A stretch of 64,000 nt of DNA, taken from Candidatus Streptomyces philanthi (GTDB taxonomy: Bacteria; Actinomycetota; Actinomycetes; Streptomycetales; Streptomycetaceae). The notes beneath the pieces were generated by a model that saw only the letters and a list, made by a program, of their open reading frames with translations, was not told where the DNA came from and made no database searches. The stretch lies in NCBI GenBank assembly GCA_018114805.1, contig CP073042.1:3472001-3536000 (forward strand), read 5' to 3'. Position numbers and translations under genes: made by a program. Positions 1 through 8,102 of the stretch are shown here, piece after piece (position 1 is the first letter of the stretch; every line of letters starts with the position of its first letter).

Positions 1-66
1 GACGGGCGAGAGCACCCCGAGTCCGGTCACGGCGATGTCGGCGGTCCGCGTCGTGGCGACACCCAT
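1..66 (-). CDS. Beta-ketoacyl synthase, N-terminal fragment (runs off the left edge)
   Basis: Only the first 22 residues are in the window, reading MGVATTRTADIAVTGLGVLS and then PV. The stretch IAVTGLGVLSPV is the usual first strand and loop of ketosynthase domains (FabF, type II PKS KS-alpha and related enzymes), which condense acyl and malonyl units. The ATG is well placed behind GAGGAG on the minus strand with a five-base gap. The fragment cannot say whether this is fatty-acid or polyketide machinery. It suggests that a lipid or natural-product gene set lies to the left. Confidence 0.6.
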   Translation of the reverse strand, partial: MGVATTRTADIAVTGLGVLSPV

Positions 67-859
67 CGTTCTCCTCACGGACCGCTCCCTCGGCGTTGGT
101 GCGCACACCGCCCGGAGCGGGGAGGCGGTGCGCGGCCACGTCCTCGACGCGTAGGACTGTGCCAGATCAGGCACCCTGTGCGGCCGTGCCGACGTGCGCC
201 ATCTGGGGGGGGAGAACGATGTTCGAGGCCAGGGGGTACGGCGACCCGTCCCGCCACACCCGACGGAGGCGGCGCACGGGCCGCTGACGCGTGCCGCGAG
301 CGCGCCGCCCACGCCGTGCCCGCACGCCACACGCCCCCGAACCTCCTGGCTCCTGGGCGGCGCCCGCTGTTTCCGCGTCATCGAGGGCGCCGCACGCCAT
401 CTCGTCCTACCCCGAGCACGTGACCGTCGCCAAGAACGTCGTCGACTCCGCCAACACCTCGCCGCGCACGCCCCGTTGTTCGTCCTGGCCAAGCTCACCG
501 AGCGCGGCGACCTCCCCTCCGCCGCCCGTGTTCCGCTCCTCGCCTTCCGTGGTGCCCTCTCCTCGGCGGCCCAGGTCGTCACCTGCCTATGTCCAGACGC
601 ACGGCTCCGCCGTACGGCCCGGCGCACGGACCGTTCCCGCCAGCCTCCATCGCGCCTGCCCACACGCTCTGCAGAGGATTCGTAACTCACAGCCATGGCC
701 AATCGTGCTCTTAGACGCATATGTCACGGAAGGTGATGACCGCGGCTGGCTGATTGCGGAACCGACCCCCGCTGCCCTGGCCGACTCCCGCCCTACCTGC
801 GTGTGATCCGGTGCTGCCATGGATGAAGAGCGGCTTGGGACACCATCGTTGGGGGCGAT
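67..859. other. Gene-poor segment, possibly decayed coding DNA
   Basis: About 0.8 kb between the ketosynthase fragment and the cupin gene. No reading frame gives a recognisable protein. Between about 400 and 600 two plus-strand frames alternate in looking protein-like (short pieces such as YPEHVTVAKNVVDSAN in one frame and LFVLAKLTERGDLP in another). This could be the remnant of one broken gene that I cannot identify. No repeat, hairpin or convincing promoter stands out. Confidence 0.4.
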
Positions 860-1811
860 GTGGGGACATCCACGCGATGGCAGGGACCGAACGGCGACCT
901 GTGGAGTTCCGCTTCCCGGCGGCTCGCGCGCTGGCGCGACGACGCCTGCCGAGCCCTCCAGTGGTGGTCGCATGAGCGCGTCCAGGTCAATGCGTATCTC
1001 GTCCAGGTCAATGCGTATCTGACGACGCACGAGGCGTCGGGTTTCCCGTTGCACTGGGACGACCACGACGTGGTGATCATCCAGCTGGCGGGCGAGAAGG
1101 GCTGGGAGGTCCGCAGCACCTCCCGGGCCGTGCCTCTGTACCGGGACGCCGACCCCAACGACACCCCGAGCGAAGAGATCATCTGGTCAGGTGTGCTGAA
1201 GGCCGGTGACGTGATGCACATCCCCCGTGGTCACTGGCACCAGGCGACCCGTAACGGCCACGGGTCGGGGAAGAGCCTCCACGTCACCTTCGGGATCACC
1301 AAGCGCACCGGCGCGAGCTGGCTGGCGTGGCTGGGCGACTGGTGCCGCGAGAAGGAGATCTTCCGGCACGACCTGGACTGTCGTGACGGAGTGGTGTTCC
1401 ACGCCGTGACGGAGGCCGTCACCTAGCTGGTCGCCGAACGCTCGCCGGCCGACTTCCTGGCCGCGTACGAGCAGGCGATGCCGCTTCCCCGGCAGGTCCC
1501 CTTCCTGGACGTCTTCGGTTCACTCGAGGCCGTGGTGTGCACCACCCACTTCCCTCCGCGCATCGAGGAGAACGGTGAGACCGTCGACGTCCTGGCCTCG
1601 GGGAAGAAACTGACCCTCCTGGCCAAGGCCCTGCCCTCGCTGCGGCTGCTGCTGAGCGGGAGGCCTGTGCCGCTGGACCGGGCGGTCTCCGTCGTCGGGT
1701 CCGAAGCGGTGGAGGTCGCCGAGATCCTGGTGAAGGACGAGCTGTGCGCGGTGCTCACCTCCCGAGTTGTCCTCGGGCTACACCGGTCTCGCCACGAACG
1801 CCGCCTCCTGA
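860..1811 (+). pseudogene. Cupin / JmjC-like 2-oxoglutarate oxygenase (frame interrupted)
   Basis: The protein resembles the bacterial JmjC/cupin_4 family, whose characterised members are Fe(II)- and 2-oxoglutarate-dependent hydroxylases such as the ribosomal oxygenases. Visible marks are a metal-binding HWDDHD segment, the cupin strand IIQLAGEKGWEV and the second histidine in GDVMHIPRGHWHQAT. The frame opened by GTG at 860 stops at TAG 1424-1426 but continues without a shift into LVAERSPADFLAAYE and the family's C-terminal winged-helix-like part. A second lesion near 1757-1761 (a CCC run) moves the natural C-terminus, ELSSGYTGLATNAAS, into another frame ending at TGA 1809-1811. Whether this is a decayed gene or sequencing error is open. 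The N-terminus is uncertain and no good ribosome binding site is seen. The reductase gene begins inside its 3' end. Confidence 0.65.
979..1020 (+). repeat. Perfect 21-bp tandem duplication inside the cupin gene
   Basis: Two identical, directly adjacent 21-base units (979-999 and 1000-1020) encode VQVNAYL twice in a row just before the metal-binding segment. Only one VQVNAYL is expected in this protein family, so the second copy is a recent in-frame duplication or an assembly slip. Confidence 0.85.
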
Positions 1812-2605
1812 CCGGGGCGCTGGATCTCGGCGTCACCTCGGTTCGACACGAGCGCCAACTACCTCGGTTTCCGCTCGCACACCGTCCTGGCGCGGACGGC
1901 CGGCGATCTTCTGCCCAGGCTCATGGTCTCCACGAAGGTGTGGGCTACTTCCCGGGACGGGAACGGGCCGAGCACTCCCTGGACCCCGTGCGGCTGTACG
2001 AGGCCGTGGAACACGCCGTCCGGGATCTCGGACGGGAGCCCGGCCTGGTGTTCCTGCGTAACCCGGAGCAATCCCTTGGTGACGCCTCCGCCCATGGTCG
2101 GGACACGCTGGCACAAGCGTGCGCCGCGCTGGACGACGCCACATCGAAGGGGCTGTCCGGTGCCTGGGGCATGGCCTCTTGGGATCCGTCCCCGCTGGTC
2201 GGCCTGGTCGATCCGACGACGCCGAAACCATCGGTCCTCATGGCGCGAGCCGGGCTGCTGGTCGGTACCAGAACGCTCGAAGCCGCTGAAGCCCTCGCGG
2301 CGGCCTGGGACCTCGACCGCAGTCGCTTGTGGGGTATGAGCCCCTTCGGTGGAAACACGGGGAACTCGGTATGGGGTCGGATCGACCCCCGGGTCTTCCT
2401 CCAGGGCGGTGACGGATTCTCCCGTGCCCAGGCGGCCTTTCGGGCCTCGTACTGCCTCCCGGGTGTCGGGACCATGGCCGTGGGCACGGACGATCCGGCT
2501 CATCTGGGCGAACTGCTCGACTCCCTGGCCGCCGAGCCCAATGAACGGACGATCCACGAGTACCGCGCCCTCCTCCGGGAGCGGTCGACGGGTCAGCCGA
2601 CCTGA
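1751..2605 (+). pseudogene. Aldo/keto reductase (two compensating frameshifts)
   Basis: The downstream part is typical of aldo/keto reductases, NADPH-dependent TIM-barrel enzymes that reduce carbonyl groups. It has LVFLRNPEQSL, a GAWGMASWDPS segment and a C-terminal nucleotide-binding end with FRASYCLPGVGTMAVGTDDP. The N-terminal part reads VVLGLHRSRHERRLLTGALD in one frame. The active-site Asp region FDTSANYLGFRSHTVLA follows in a second frame (about 1836-1940), and the first frame returns with GYFPGRERAEHSLDPV. An extra base near 1836 and two extra near 1940 explain this. The likely GTG start at 1751 lies within the 3' end of the cupin gene. The end overlaps the convergent kinase gene by 13 bases. 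Confidence 0.65.
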
Positions 2606-3451
2606 AGCTCCGCGATGACCTGCCGTGCCCTGTGCTGGGCGGGTTCGATCCGAGGGTCCTGCGGGTGCGCGTCCGGTCCGAGGATCTTGGCGCATACGAA
2701 GAGCTTCATCAGCTTGCCGTCCCAGCTCTCGAAGTCGTGCCTCCGCTCGCGTCGTACGCGGTCGGCCAGAGCGGGGACGGCGAGCGAGGCGGCCCAGAGG
2801 GTCGCGGAGTCGAGGACCCCGGGGGGCGTTTCCCCCGTCCTCCCAGTCGAAGGGGGAGAAGGTCGGCGCGCTCATGTTGGCCCAGTTCAGGTCGGCGTGA
2901 GCCGGAACCCACCGCTCGACGGTCGTGTCGATCAACTCGGGGAACACGCCCCGGATCGACCCGCTGACCAGCTCCTGGGTGATCGTGACGGTGTCCGGAG
3001 TGGCTACGCGCCTGGTCGTGTTCCGTGCGAGCGCGTCCAGTGAAGAACCGAAGGCCCGCCACCACTCCTCCGACAGAGTCGGCTCCTGCGTCAGGACGGC
3101 GGTCCCGATCGGCGTACCGGGAAGGAGATCGGTCTCGTCGGGCTGCCACATCGCTGGCTCGTCCGCGTCCCGCCAGACCACACACCCTCTCCACGCGGGC
3201 TGGGTAACGCCTTCCAGCCGGGCAGCGCCCTCCGTACCGTTCCACCCCTGGTCCGTGATCTTGTCGAGGGAGCGCCGCTCCACTCGCACCCAGGTACCTC
3301 GGTCTGTGCGGGCCCCCACGGACCGGCGCTTGCGCACGGCCGTGCCCAGGTCCAGCCGGGTCTGAAAGGACCGCTCGACGCGGTCAAGAACCTTGTCGAC
3401 CGGCTCGACTCGGAGGTCGACAGAGCGGACAGCGGAGACCGAGTGCGTCAT
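2593..3451 (-). CDS. Aminoglycoside-phosphotransferase-like kinase (one frameshift)
   Basis: This looks like the APH/choline-kinase fold. The catalytic loop reads HADLNWANMSAP and the metal-binding strand follows as FDWEDGGNAPRG. Such enzymes phosphorylate small hydroxylated molecules; the substrate here is unknown. From about 2817-2826, at a run of C next to a run of G, the frame shifts. In the other frame the natural C-terminus is clear (VLDSATLWAASLAVPALADR, then MKLFVCAKILG, ending AELQVG) with stop at 2593-2595. Corrected length is about 285 residues. The gene converges on the reductase with a 13-base overlap. Possibly the three genes act together, but nothing in the sequence proves it. 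Confidence 0.6.
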
Positions 3452-3869
3452 GCGGGGGACCGTAGCAGCGGGCCACGGTACTGCGGGGACATCTGAGCCA
3501 AGAGGGGCGAGCGATTACCTGATGCCTATGGCGTGATCCGGGTACAGCGACGGCCTCTTTCGGATGCAGGAAGGAGGCCGCCAGCGGTCGGCCTATCGGC
3601 GTGGACTGGGCCGTGGCATCGGGCTCAACGGCGTCGCGGCGACGGGCTCGTTCTGGTGCACGACCATGGGCCTTGCGGCCCTGGTCGAGCGTGCCTGAGC
3701 TGCCGAGGGCGCGGGCGCTGGGTGGCGGCCTGTGAGCGAGACGGCGGATCCGCCAGGTGAGGACCTCCGCACTCGACACACTGCTCCGGGGACGACCCCT
3801 GCCCCTGTGAGTAGGCGTTTGTGCGGCTGAAGGGCCGATTCCTTGCAGCGAACGGCCATTCAGCCGCCC
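3452..3869. other. Intergenic segment with no recognised gene
   Basis: A 418-base gap between two minus-strand genes. A short plus-strand frame from ATG 3564 to 3698 (about 44 codons, with FWCTTMGLAALVERA at its end) is open but matches nothing I know and lacks support. No hairpin or repeat is obvious. Confidence 0.4.
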
Positions 3870-5854
3870 TCAGGCTCGTCCGTGTGGAGTATCGATTGCG
3901 CTGGCCTTTGGAACGAGCCTGGGCGGTACTGGGCGAGGCGAGTCCGCATAGGTTGCGTGCGCGCGCTCTTGTTCACGGCGCCAGATTCGCAACAGCGCCT
4001 CATCTGAACGGGGCACGGCGAGTCCCACGCTTCTGAGGATCTCCCGGAAACAAGGCACCGGTCCGCCTCCCGGTGTCATGACCAGTGCGGATAGCAGCGG
4101 AGCGTCGCCTGACTGGTCCTCAATCTGTGCGAGCAGTTGTTGGCGTGCCTCCTCAGAAGTGGTCTTCGCTTTGGCCAGGAGCGGCCAGTGTGTAGTGCCA
4201 CCTGCCTGAGCAACCCTGAGCAGGCGTTGGCGCAGGTCCTGGCCTGGATCTGGCGCACCGGGCGGTTTTGTCTTCTGGACCCGAGGTACCTGTTGCTGCT
4301 GATCCGGCTTGAGCTCTCCATGTGAGGAGTTTTGGCGAACGGCGCTCTCAACGGGTTGCCGGTGACGTCGAGCAGCCTTCTCAGCCGTTGTGATGGCATT
4401 CTCGAGTTTGGCCGCTGCTTCTCGCAGGACACCCGAACCTCGACTGTTGAGTTGAACTTGCCGGGTGCTCCCCAGCAGCCGACGAGCTGCTCGAAGCTCC
4501 CGCTTCAGTCGGACCTTGGCTTTGCCCGGGGCGCTACCCATCACTTCTTGCCCCCGAGCAACCAGGCGCTCCAACCGCCCCCGGCTAATTGAGGAACGAT
4601 CGCCCGCTCTCTTGCCTGCCTGGTGTCCTCGGTGTCGTGCCGGCTGGCGAGTGGGGTCTGGGAGGCGGACAAACACCTCAGGTACTGCTGCGCCAAGTGG
4701 CAATGCCGGAGGCATAGTGCGTGGGGGACTCCGTACTTGGCGAAGGCGCGATCCGTTTCCCGTTGAGACCACCGTTTCAAATGAGATGCAGACGACGGCA
4801 GTCCCAAGCCGAGGGCTTCGAGGAAGTTGCCTAGGTACGGCAGTGGCCCGCCAGCATCAGTTCGGATGAGAGCCGACAACACCGGGGCATCTGGAGGGAA
4901 TGGTCCATCTACCTCCGCAAGAAGGTCTCGAAGATCATCGGCACTAAAGCGGGTGAAGTCTGTACCGACCGTCTGTCCGAGACGTTTCCAGGTCGGCCTG
5001 GTCGCCCAGCGGGCATCCAGTTCAAGAGCTTCGCGCAGTGCGACGACAAGCTCTTCCCCGTTCATGTCCTTGGCTGCTTGGCTTCTGCTGGCCGCCCCAG
5101 GTGACGAATCTGTGATGCTCTTGCTGTGAGGGGGTGTGATGGACCGCTTACGCCTGGCCCGGACTTCTTCGACTGCCCGTGTCGTCAGCCCCTCGTCGGT
5201 CAGGGTTGCCTCGGCGAACGGCTCCCACGTGATCGGCCCACTTCTCTGTTGCACGCCAAGGTATGGGCAACGCTTCGCCCCCTGGGTCTCGAACTGGATC
5301 CGGAAGACATAACCGTCCTCGTCGAGGAATCGCGTGGGAACAGGGCCACCCATGCCAAAGATCCAGTCGACATGCTGTCCGTTTACTTCCGCTGCCTCCT
5401 CCGAAGCCTGCCCCCGAGACGGTGTGCTGCTGAGTCTGAGTCGAAAGCGCATCCGCCGTTGGCCACCTTGAAGGTTGACGTCGATCGCTTCACCGAGCGG
5501 GGCGGTGCCGCGTGGCAGCCGTACGGTTCCTTTGAGCCGCTGGTTCCGCATCCACTCGTGCAGTGCCTGCTTCATGAACAGGTGGTCGGCGCTGTTCTCT
5601 CCGTTGGCCGCGCGTGTGCAGGTGTGGTGAGGGTGGTGCGCGAAATGGCAGACCTTGGAGTGGTAGAGGCGGTTGGTCAGTGGCTCGCCACAGCCGCCGA
5701 GCAGAGTGCCGCACCAGTACATGTAATCGGGGTGCTGCTGCCGCCAGTGGGCTAGCTCCCTCGCCTGCATGGGCAGGACGATCGCTAGGTCGGAGCCCTT
5801 GTGGCCGATGACGCCAGTCTGTATACGGCGGTGGTCGTCGGACGGTTGCGGCAT
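3870..5854 (-). CDS. CoiA-like / zinc-binding protein with a duplicated C-terminal module (one frameshift)
   Basis: The ATG at 5854 has GGAGG eight bases upstream. The N-terminal third carries a Cys/His-rich cluster (WCGTLLGGCGEPL, then HSKVCHFAHHPHHTC) and then SADHLFMKQALHEW. This resembles the CoiA-like family, in which a zinc-ribbon-like part precedes a nuclease-like fold; no catalytic set is certain. The frame breaks at a run of five C at 4578-4582. Adding one base joins it to the second half (RLERLVARGQEVMGSAPG onward), giving about 660 residues. A module of about 65 residues occurs twice: LLAEVDGPFPPDAPVLSALI in the first half and LLAQIEDQSGDAPLLSALV in the second, each followed by GGPxPxF/L and a Trp-Arg-rich helix. 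Base composition is clearly lower in GC than the core genes, which suggests acquisition. Function is unknown. Confidence 0.6.
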
Positions 5855-6092
5855 TGCGGGAGCCTCCGGCGGGAAGCGGTGCTAGACCGCTAGCAGCGTC
5901 CATAGTGCCAAAGATCGCTTGTCGCCGGGACTCCTTCGCAGGTCACAAATCTGCGGACGATCCTCGGAACGGGATCCTGCTGGGAGCCGGATCCCGAAGT
6001 TGGCTCCCCGATGGCTCCCAAGAAGCCCGAGAAATGAGTCAAGGGCCCGACCCGCTCTCGCGAATCACGACCTTGACCTGCTGTTCCTTCAG

Positions 6093-6166
6093 TCGGGGTG
6101 GCGGGATTTGAACCCACGACCTCTTCGTCCCGAACGAAGCGCGCTGCCAAGCTGCGCTACACCCCG
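6093..6166 (-). tRNA. tRNA-Pro (anticodon CGG)
   Basis: The minus strand folds as a complete 74-nt cloverleaf: acceptor CGGGGTG/CACCCCG, D arm GCGC...GCGC, anticodon stem CTTCG/CGAAG with loop TTCGGGA (anticodon CGG, reading CCG proline codons), and T arm GTGGG-TTCAAAT-CCCGC. The discriminator is A and CCA is not encoded. The 3' end faces left, toward the lower-GC accessory genes. tRNA-Pro genes are known integration targets in Streptomyces (pSAM2 is the classic case), but no integrase or duplicated tRNA 3' end is visible in the window. Confidence 0.95.
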
Positions 6167-6436
6167 AAGCAACAAGCTCTATTGTAGCGGACCCGCCGCC
6201 GTAGACGAAATCCGGTTCCGAAGCCCCCTCCGACCCCCATCCCGGGCCCCACCCACCGGGCCGACCTGGACCGACGCCCGGCGCACGGAGACCAGCGTCG
6301 GCCCGACGCTCGGCGCGCGGCATCCATGGTCGGCCCGACGGCGGCGCGCACGTTCCGTCGCCGGTGCGGGCCAGGGCAGCCGATGATCGACGACAGCCCC
6401 CCGCGACCCGCATCACCGCCCCCCCCACACCCGCCC

Positions 6437-7378
6437 CTACCCCTCCCGCGGGGTCAAGGTCAGCAGGGTGGCCTCTGGCGGGCAGGCGAAGCGGACGGGG
6501 GTGTAGCGGTTGGTGCCGCAGCCGGCGGAGACGTGGAGGTAGGAGTGGTTGCCGCCGGCGCGGTGGGTGGACAGGCCCTTGACCCGCTCCGTGTCCAGGT
6601 CGCAGTTGGTGACCAGGGCCCCGTAGAAGGGGAGGCAGATCTGGCCGCCGTGCGTGTGGCCCGCGAGGATCAGGGGGTAGCCGTCGGCGGTGAAGGCATC
6701 CAGGCTGCGGAGGTACGGGGCGTGCACGATCGCCAGGGACAGGTCGGCGTCCGTCTCCGGGCCGCCGGCCACCTTCGCGTACCGGTCGCGCTTGATGTGC
6801 GGGTCGTCCAGGCCGGTCAGGGCGATCTCGAAGCCGTCCAGCTTCAGTCGCCCCCGGGTGTTGGACAGGCCGATCCAGCCCGCCGCGTCGAACGCGTCCC
6901 GCAGCTCCTCCCACGGGTTGTGCACCGCGCCCACGACCGGCGGGTTGCCGTTCAGGCCGTGCCGGCCGCTGGCCTTCTCCAGCAGGTAGCGGGCCGGGTT
7001 GCGCAGCTTGGGGCCGTAGTAGTCGTTGGAGCCGAAGACGTACGTGCCGGGGAACTCGAGGAGCGGCCCCAAGGCGTCCAGCACCTCGGGTACGGCCTCC
7101 GGGTCGGAGAGGTTGTCGCCGGTGTTGACCACGAAGTCGGGCCGCATCCCGGCGAGCTTCTGGAGCCAGTGCCGCTTCTTGCGCTGCCCGGACACCATGT
7201 GGATGTCGGAGACCTGGAGCACCCGGAGCGGTTCCGCGCCCGGTGGCAGTACCGGAACGCTGACGCGTCGGAGGCGGAACGAGCGGGCTTCGTAGCCCGC
7301 GGCGTAGGCCAGGCCGGCCGCGCCGACTGCCGTGATTCCAGCGGTGATTCCTAGGGGTGCTCCGTATCGCGCGCGCAT
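6437..7378 (-). CDS. Metallophosphoesterase, YkuE/Rv3683-like
   Basis: A calcineurin-like phosphoesterase of 313 residues. Metal-binding motifs are visible in order: SDIHMVSG (D-x-H), GDNLSDPE, GSNDYYG in the place of GNHD, LAIVHAPY, and AGHTHGGQ. The N-terminus from ATG 7378 (MRARYGAPLGITAGITAVG) is one hydrophobic segment, so the enzyme is probably membrane-attached and faces outward. Neighbours match the M. tuberculosis order, where such a gene lies beyond the PBP gene next to a whiB gene. Its substrate is unknown; members of the family act on phosphodiesters or lipid headgroups. It is divergent from yqeY, and the shared 100-base promoter region carries a perfect tandem duplication. Confidence 0.85.
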   Translation of the reverse strand: MRARYGAPLGITAGITAVGAAGLAYAAGYEARSFRLRRVSVPVLPPGAEPLRVLQVSDIHMVSGQRKKRHWLQKLAGMRPDFVVNTGDNLSDPEAVPEVLDALGPLLEFPGTYVFGSNDYYGPKLRNPARYLLEKASGRHGLNGNPPVVGAVHNPWEELRDAFDAAGWIGLSNTRGRLKLDGFEIALTGLDDPHIKRDRYAKVAGGPETDADLSLAIVHAPYLRSLDAFTADGYPLILAGHTHGGQICLPFYGALVTNCDLDTERVKGLSTHRAGGNHSYLHVSAGCGTNRYTPVRFACPPEATLLTLTPREG

Positions 7379-7387
7379 GATCCCATC

Positions 7388-7433
7388 GTCGCAGAACCCG
7401 CGGCACCCCTGTCGCAGAACCCGCGGCACCCCT
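7388..7433. repeat. Perfect 23-bp tandem duplication between divergent promoters
   Basis: Two identical adjacent 23-base units (7388-7410 and 7411-7433), each containing CAGAACCCGCGGCACCCC, lie between the divergent metallophosphoesterase and yqeY genes. They fall where promoter elements or an operator would be expected. Confidence 0.9.
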
Positions 7434-7478
7434 GAAATCACAGGGCGTCCGGCCCGGCCTCCTGGCAGACTCGATGGC

Positions 7479-7943
7479 ATGACCACGCTCAAGACCAGGC
7501 TTCAGGACGACCTCACCGCGGCCATCAAGGCCCGCGATGAGCTGCGCTCTTCCACGCTGCGGCTCACCATCACGGCCATCACCAAGGAGGAGGCCGCGGG
7601 CGACAGCGTCCGTGAGCTGTCCGATGCCGAGATGGAGAAGACCATCGCGCGCGAGGCGAAGAAGCGACGCGAGGCGGCCGAGGCGTTCGCCGAGGGCGGG
7701 CGGAGTCGGCGGAGCGGGAGCGCGCGGAGGGCGTGGTGCTCGCCGAGTACCTGCCCAAGCAGCTCACCGACGACGAGCTGAACGCGCTGGTCAGCGACGC
7801 GGTCGCGGAGGCGAAGGCCGCCGGGGCCGAGGGGCCGCGCGCGATAGGCGCCGTGATGAAGATCGTGAACCCGAAGGAAGGTCGCGGGCCGGGCCGAGGG
7901 CGGTCGGGTGGCCCCCGCGGTCAAGCGCGCCCTGGCCGGCTGA
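7479..7943 (+). CDS. yqeY: GatB/YqeY domain protein (two frameshifts)
   Basis: YqeY proteins are about 150 residues long and share the tRNA-binding tail domain of the GatB amidotransferase subunit; their cellular role is not settled. From ATG 7479 the frame gives MTTLKTRLQDDLTAAIKARD and REAKKRREAAEAFAEGGR. A base is missing near 7700, after which VVLAEYLPKQLTDDELNALV appears in another frame. Four extra bases near 7878 (GAAG repeated) restore the first frame, ending VAPAVKRALAG at TGA 7941-7943. The protein is so typical that sequencing error is the likelier cause. It converges with the PBP gene. Confidence 0.8.
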
Positions 7944-8035
7944 CCCGACGCCCCGTAACGGCCGGCCCGGCGCCCCGAACGGGACCCGTAGGGAGTTCCC
8001 CGCCAGCCGGGCCTCGCCATGCGGCCCCTGCCGTA

Positions 8036-8063
8036 GTGGTACGACGACCCTCCGCCGTACCAC
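8036..8063. terminator. Hairpin between convergent yqeY and PBP genes
   Basis: GTGGTACG (8036-8043) pairs perfectly with CGTACCAC (8056-8063) around a 12-base loop. There is no T run, which is common for Streptomyces terminators. Its place between two convergent stops suggests a bidirectional terminator. Confidence 0.6.
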
Positions 8064-8102
8064 CAACCGCTACCGCTACCGCTCCAACCCGGCTTGGCTC
8101 AG

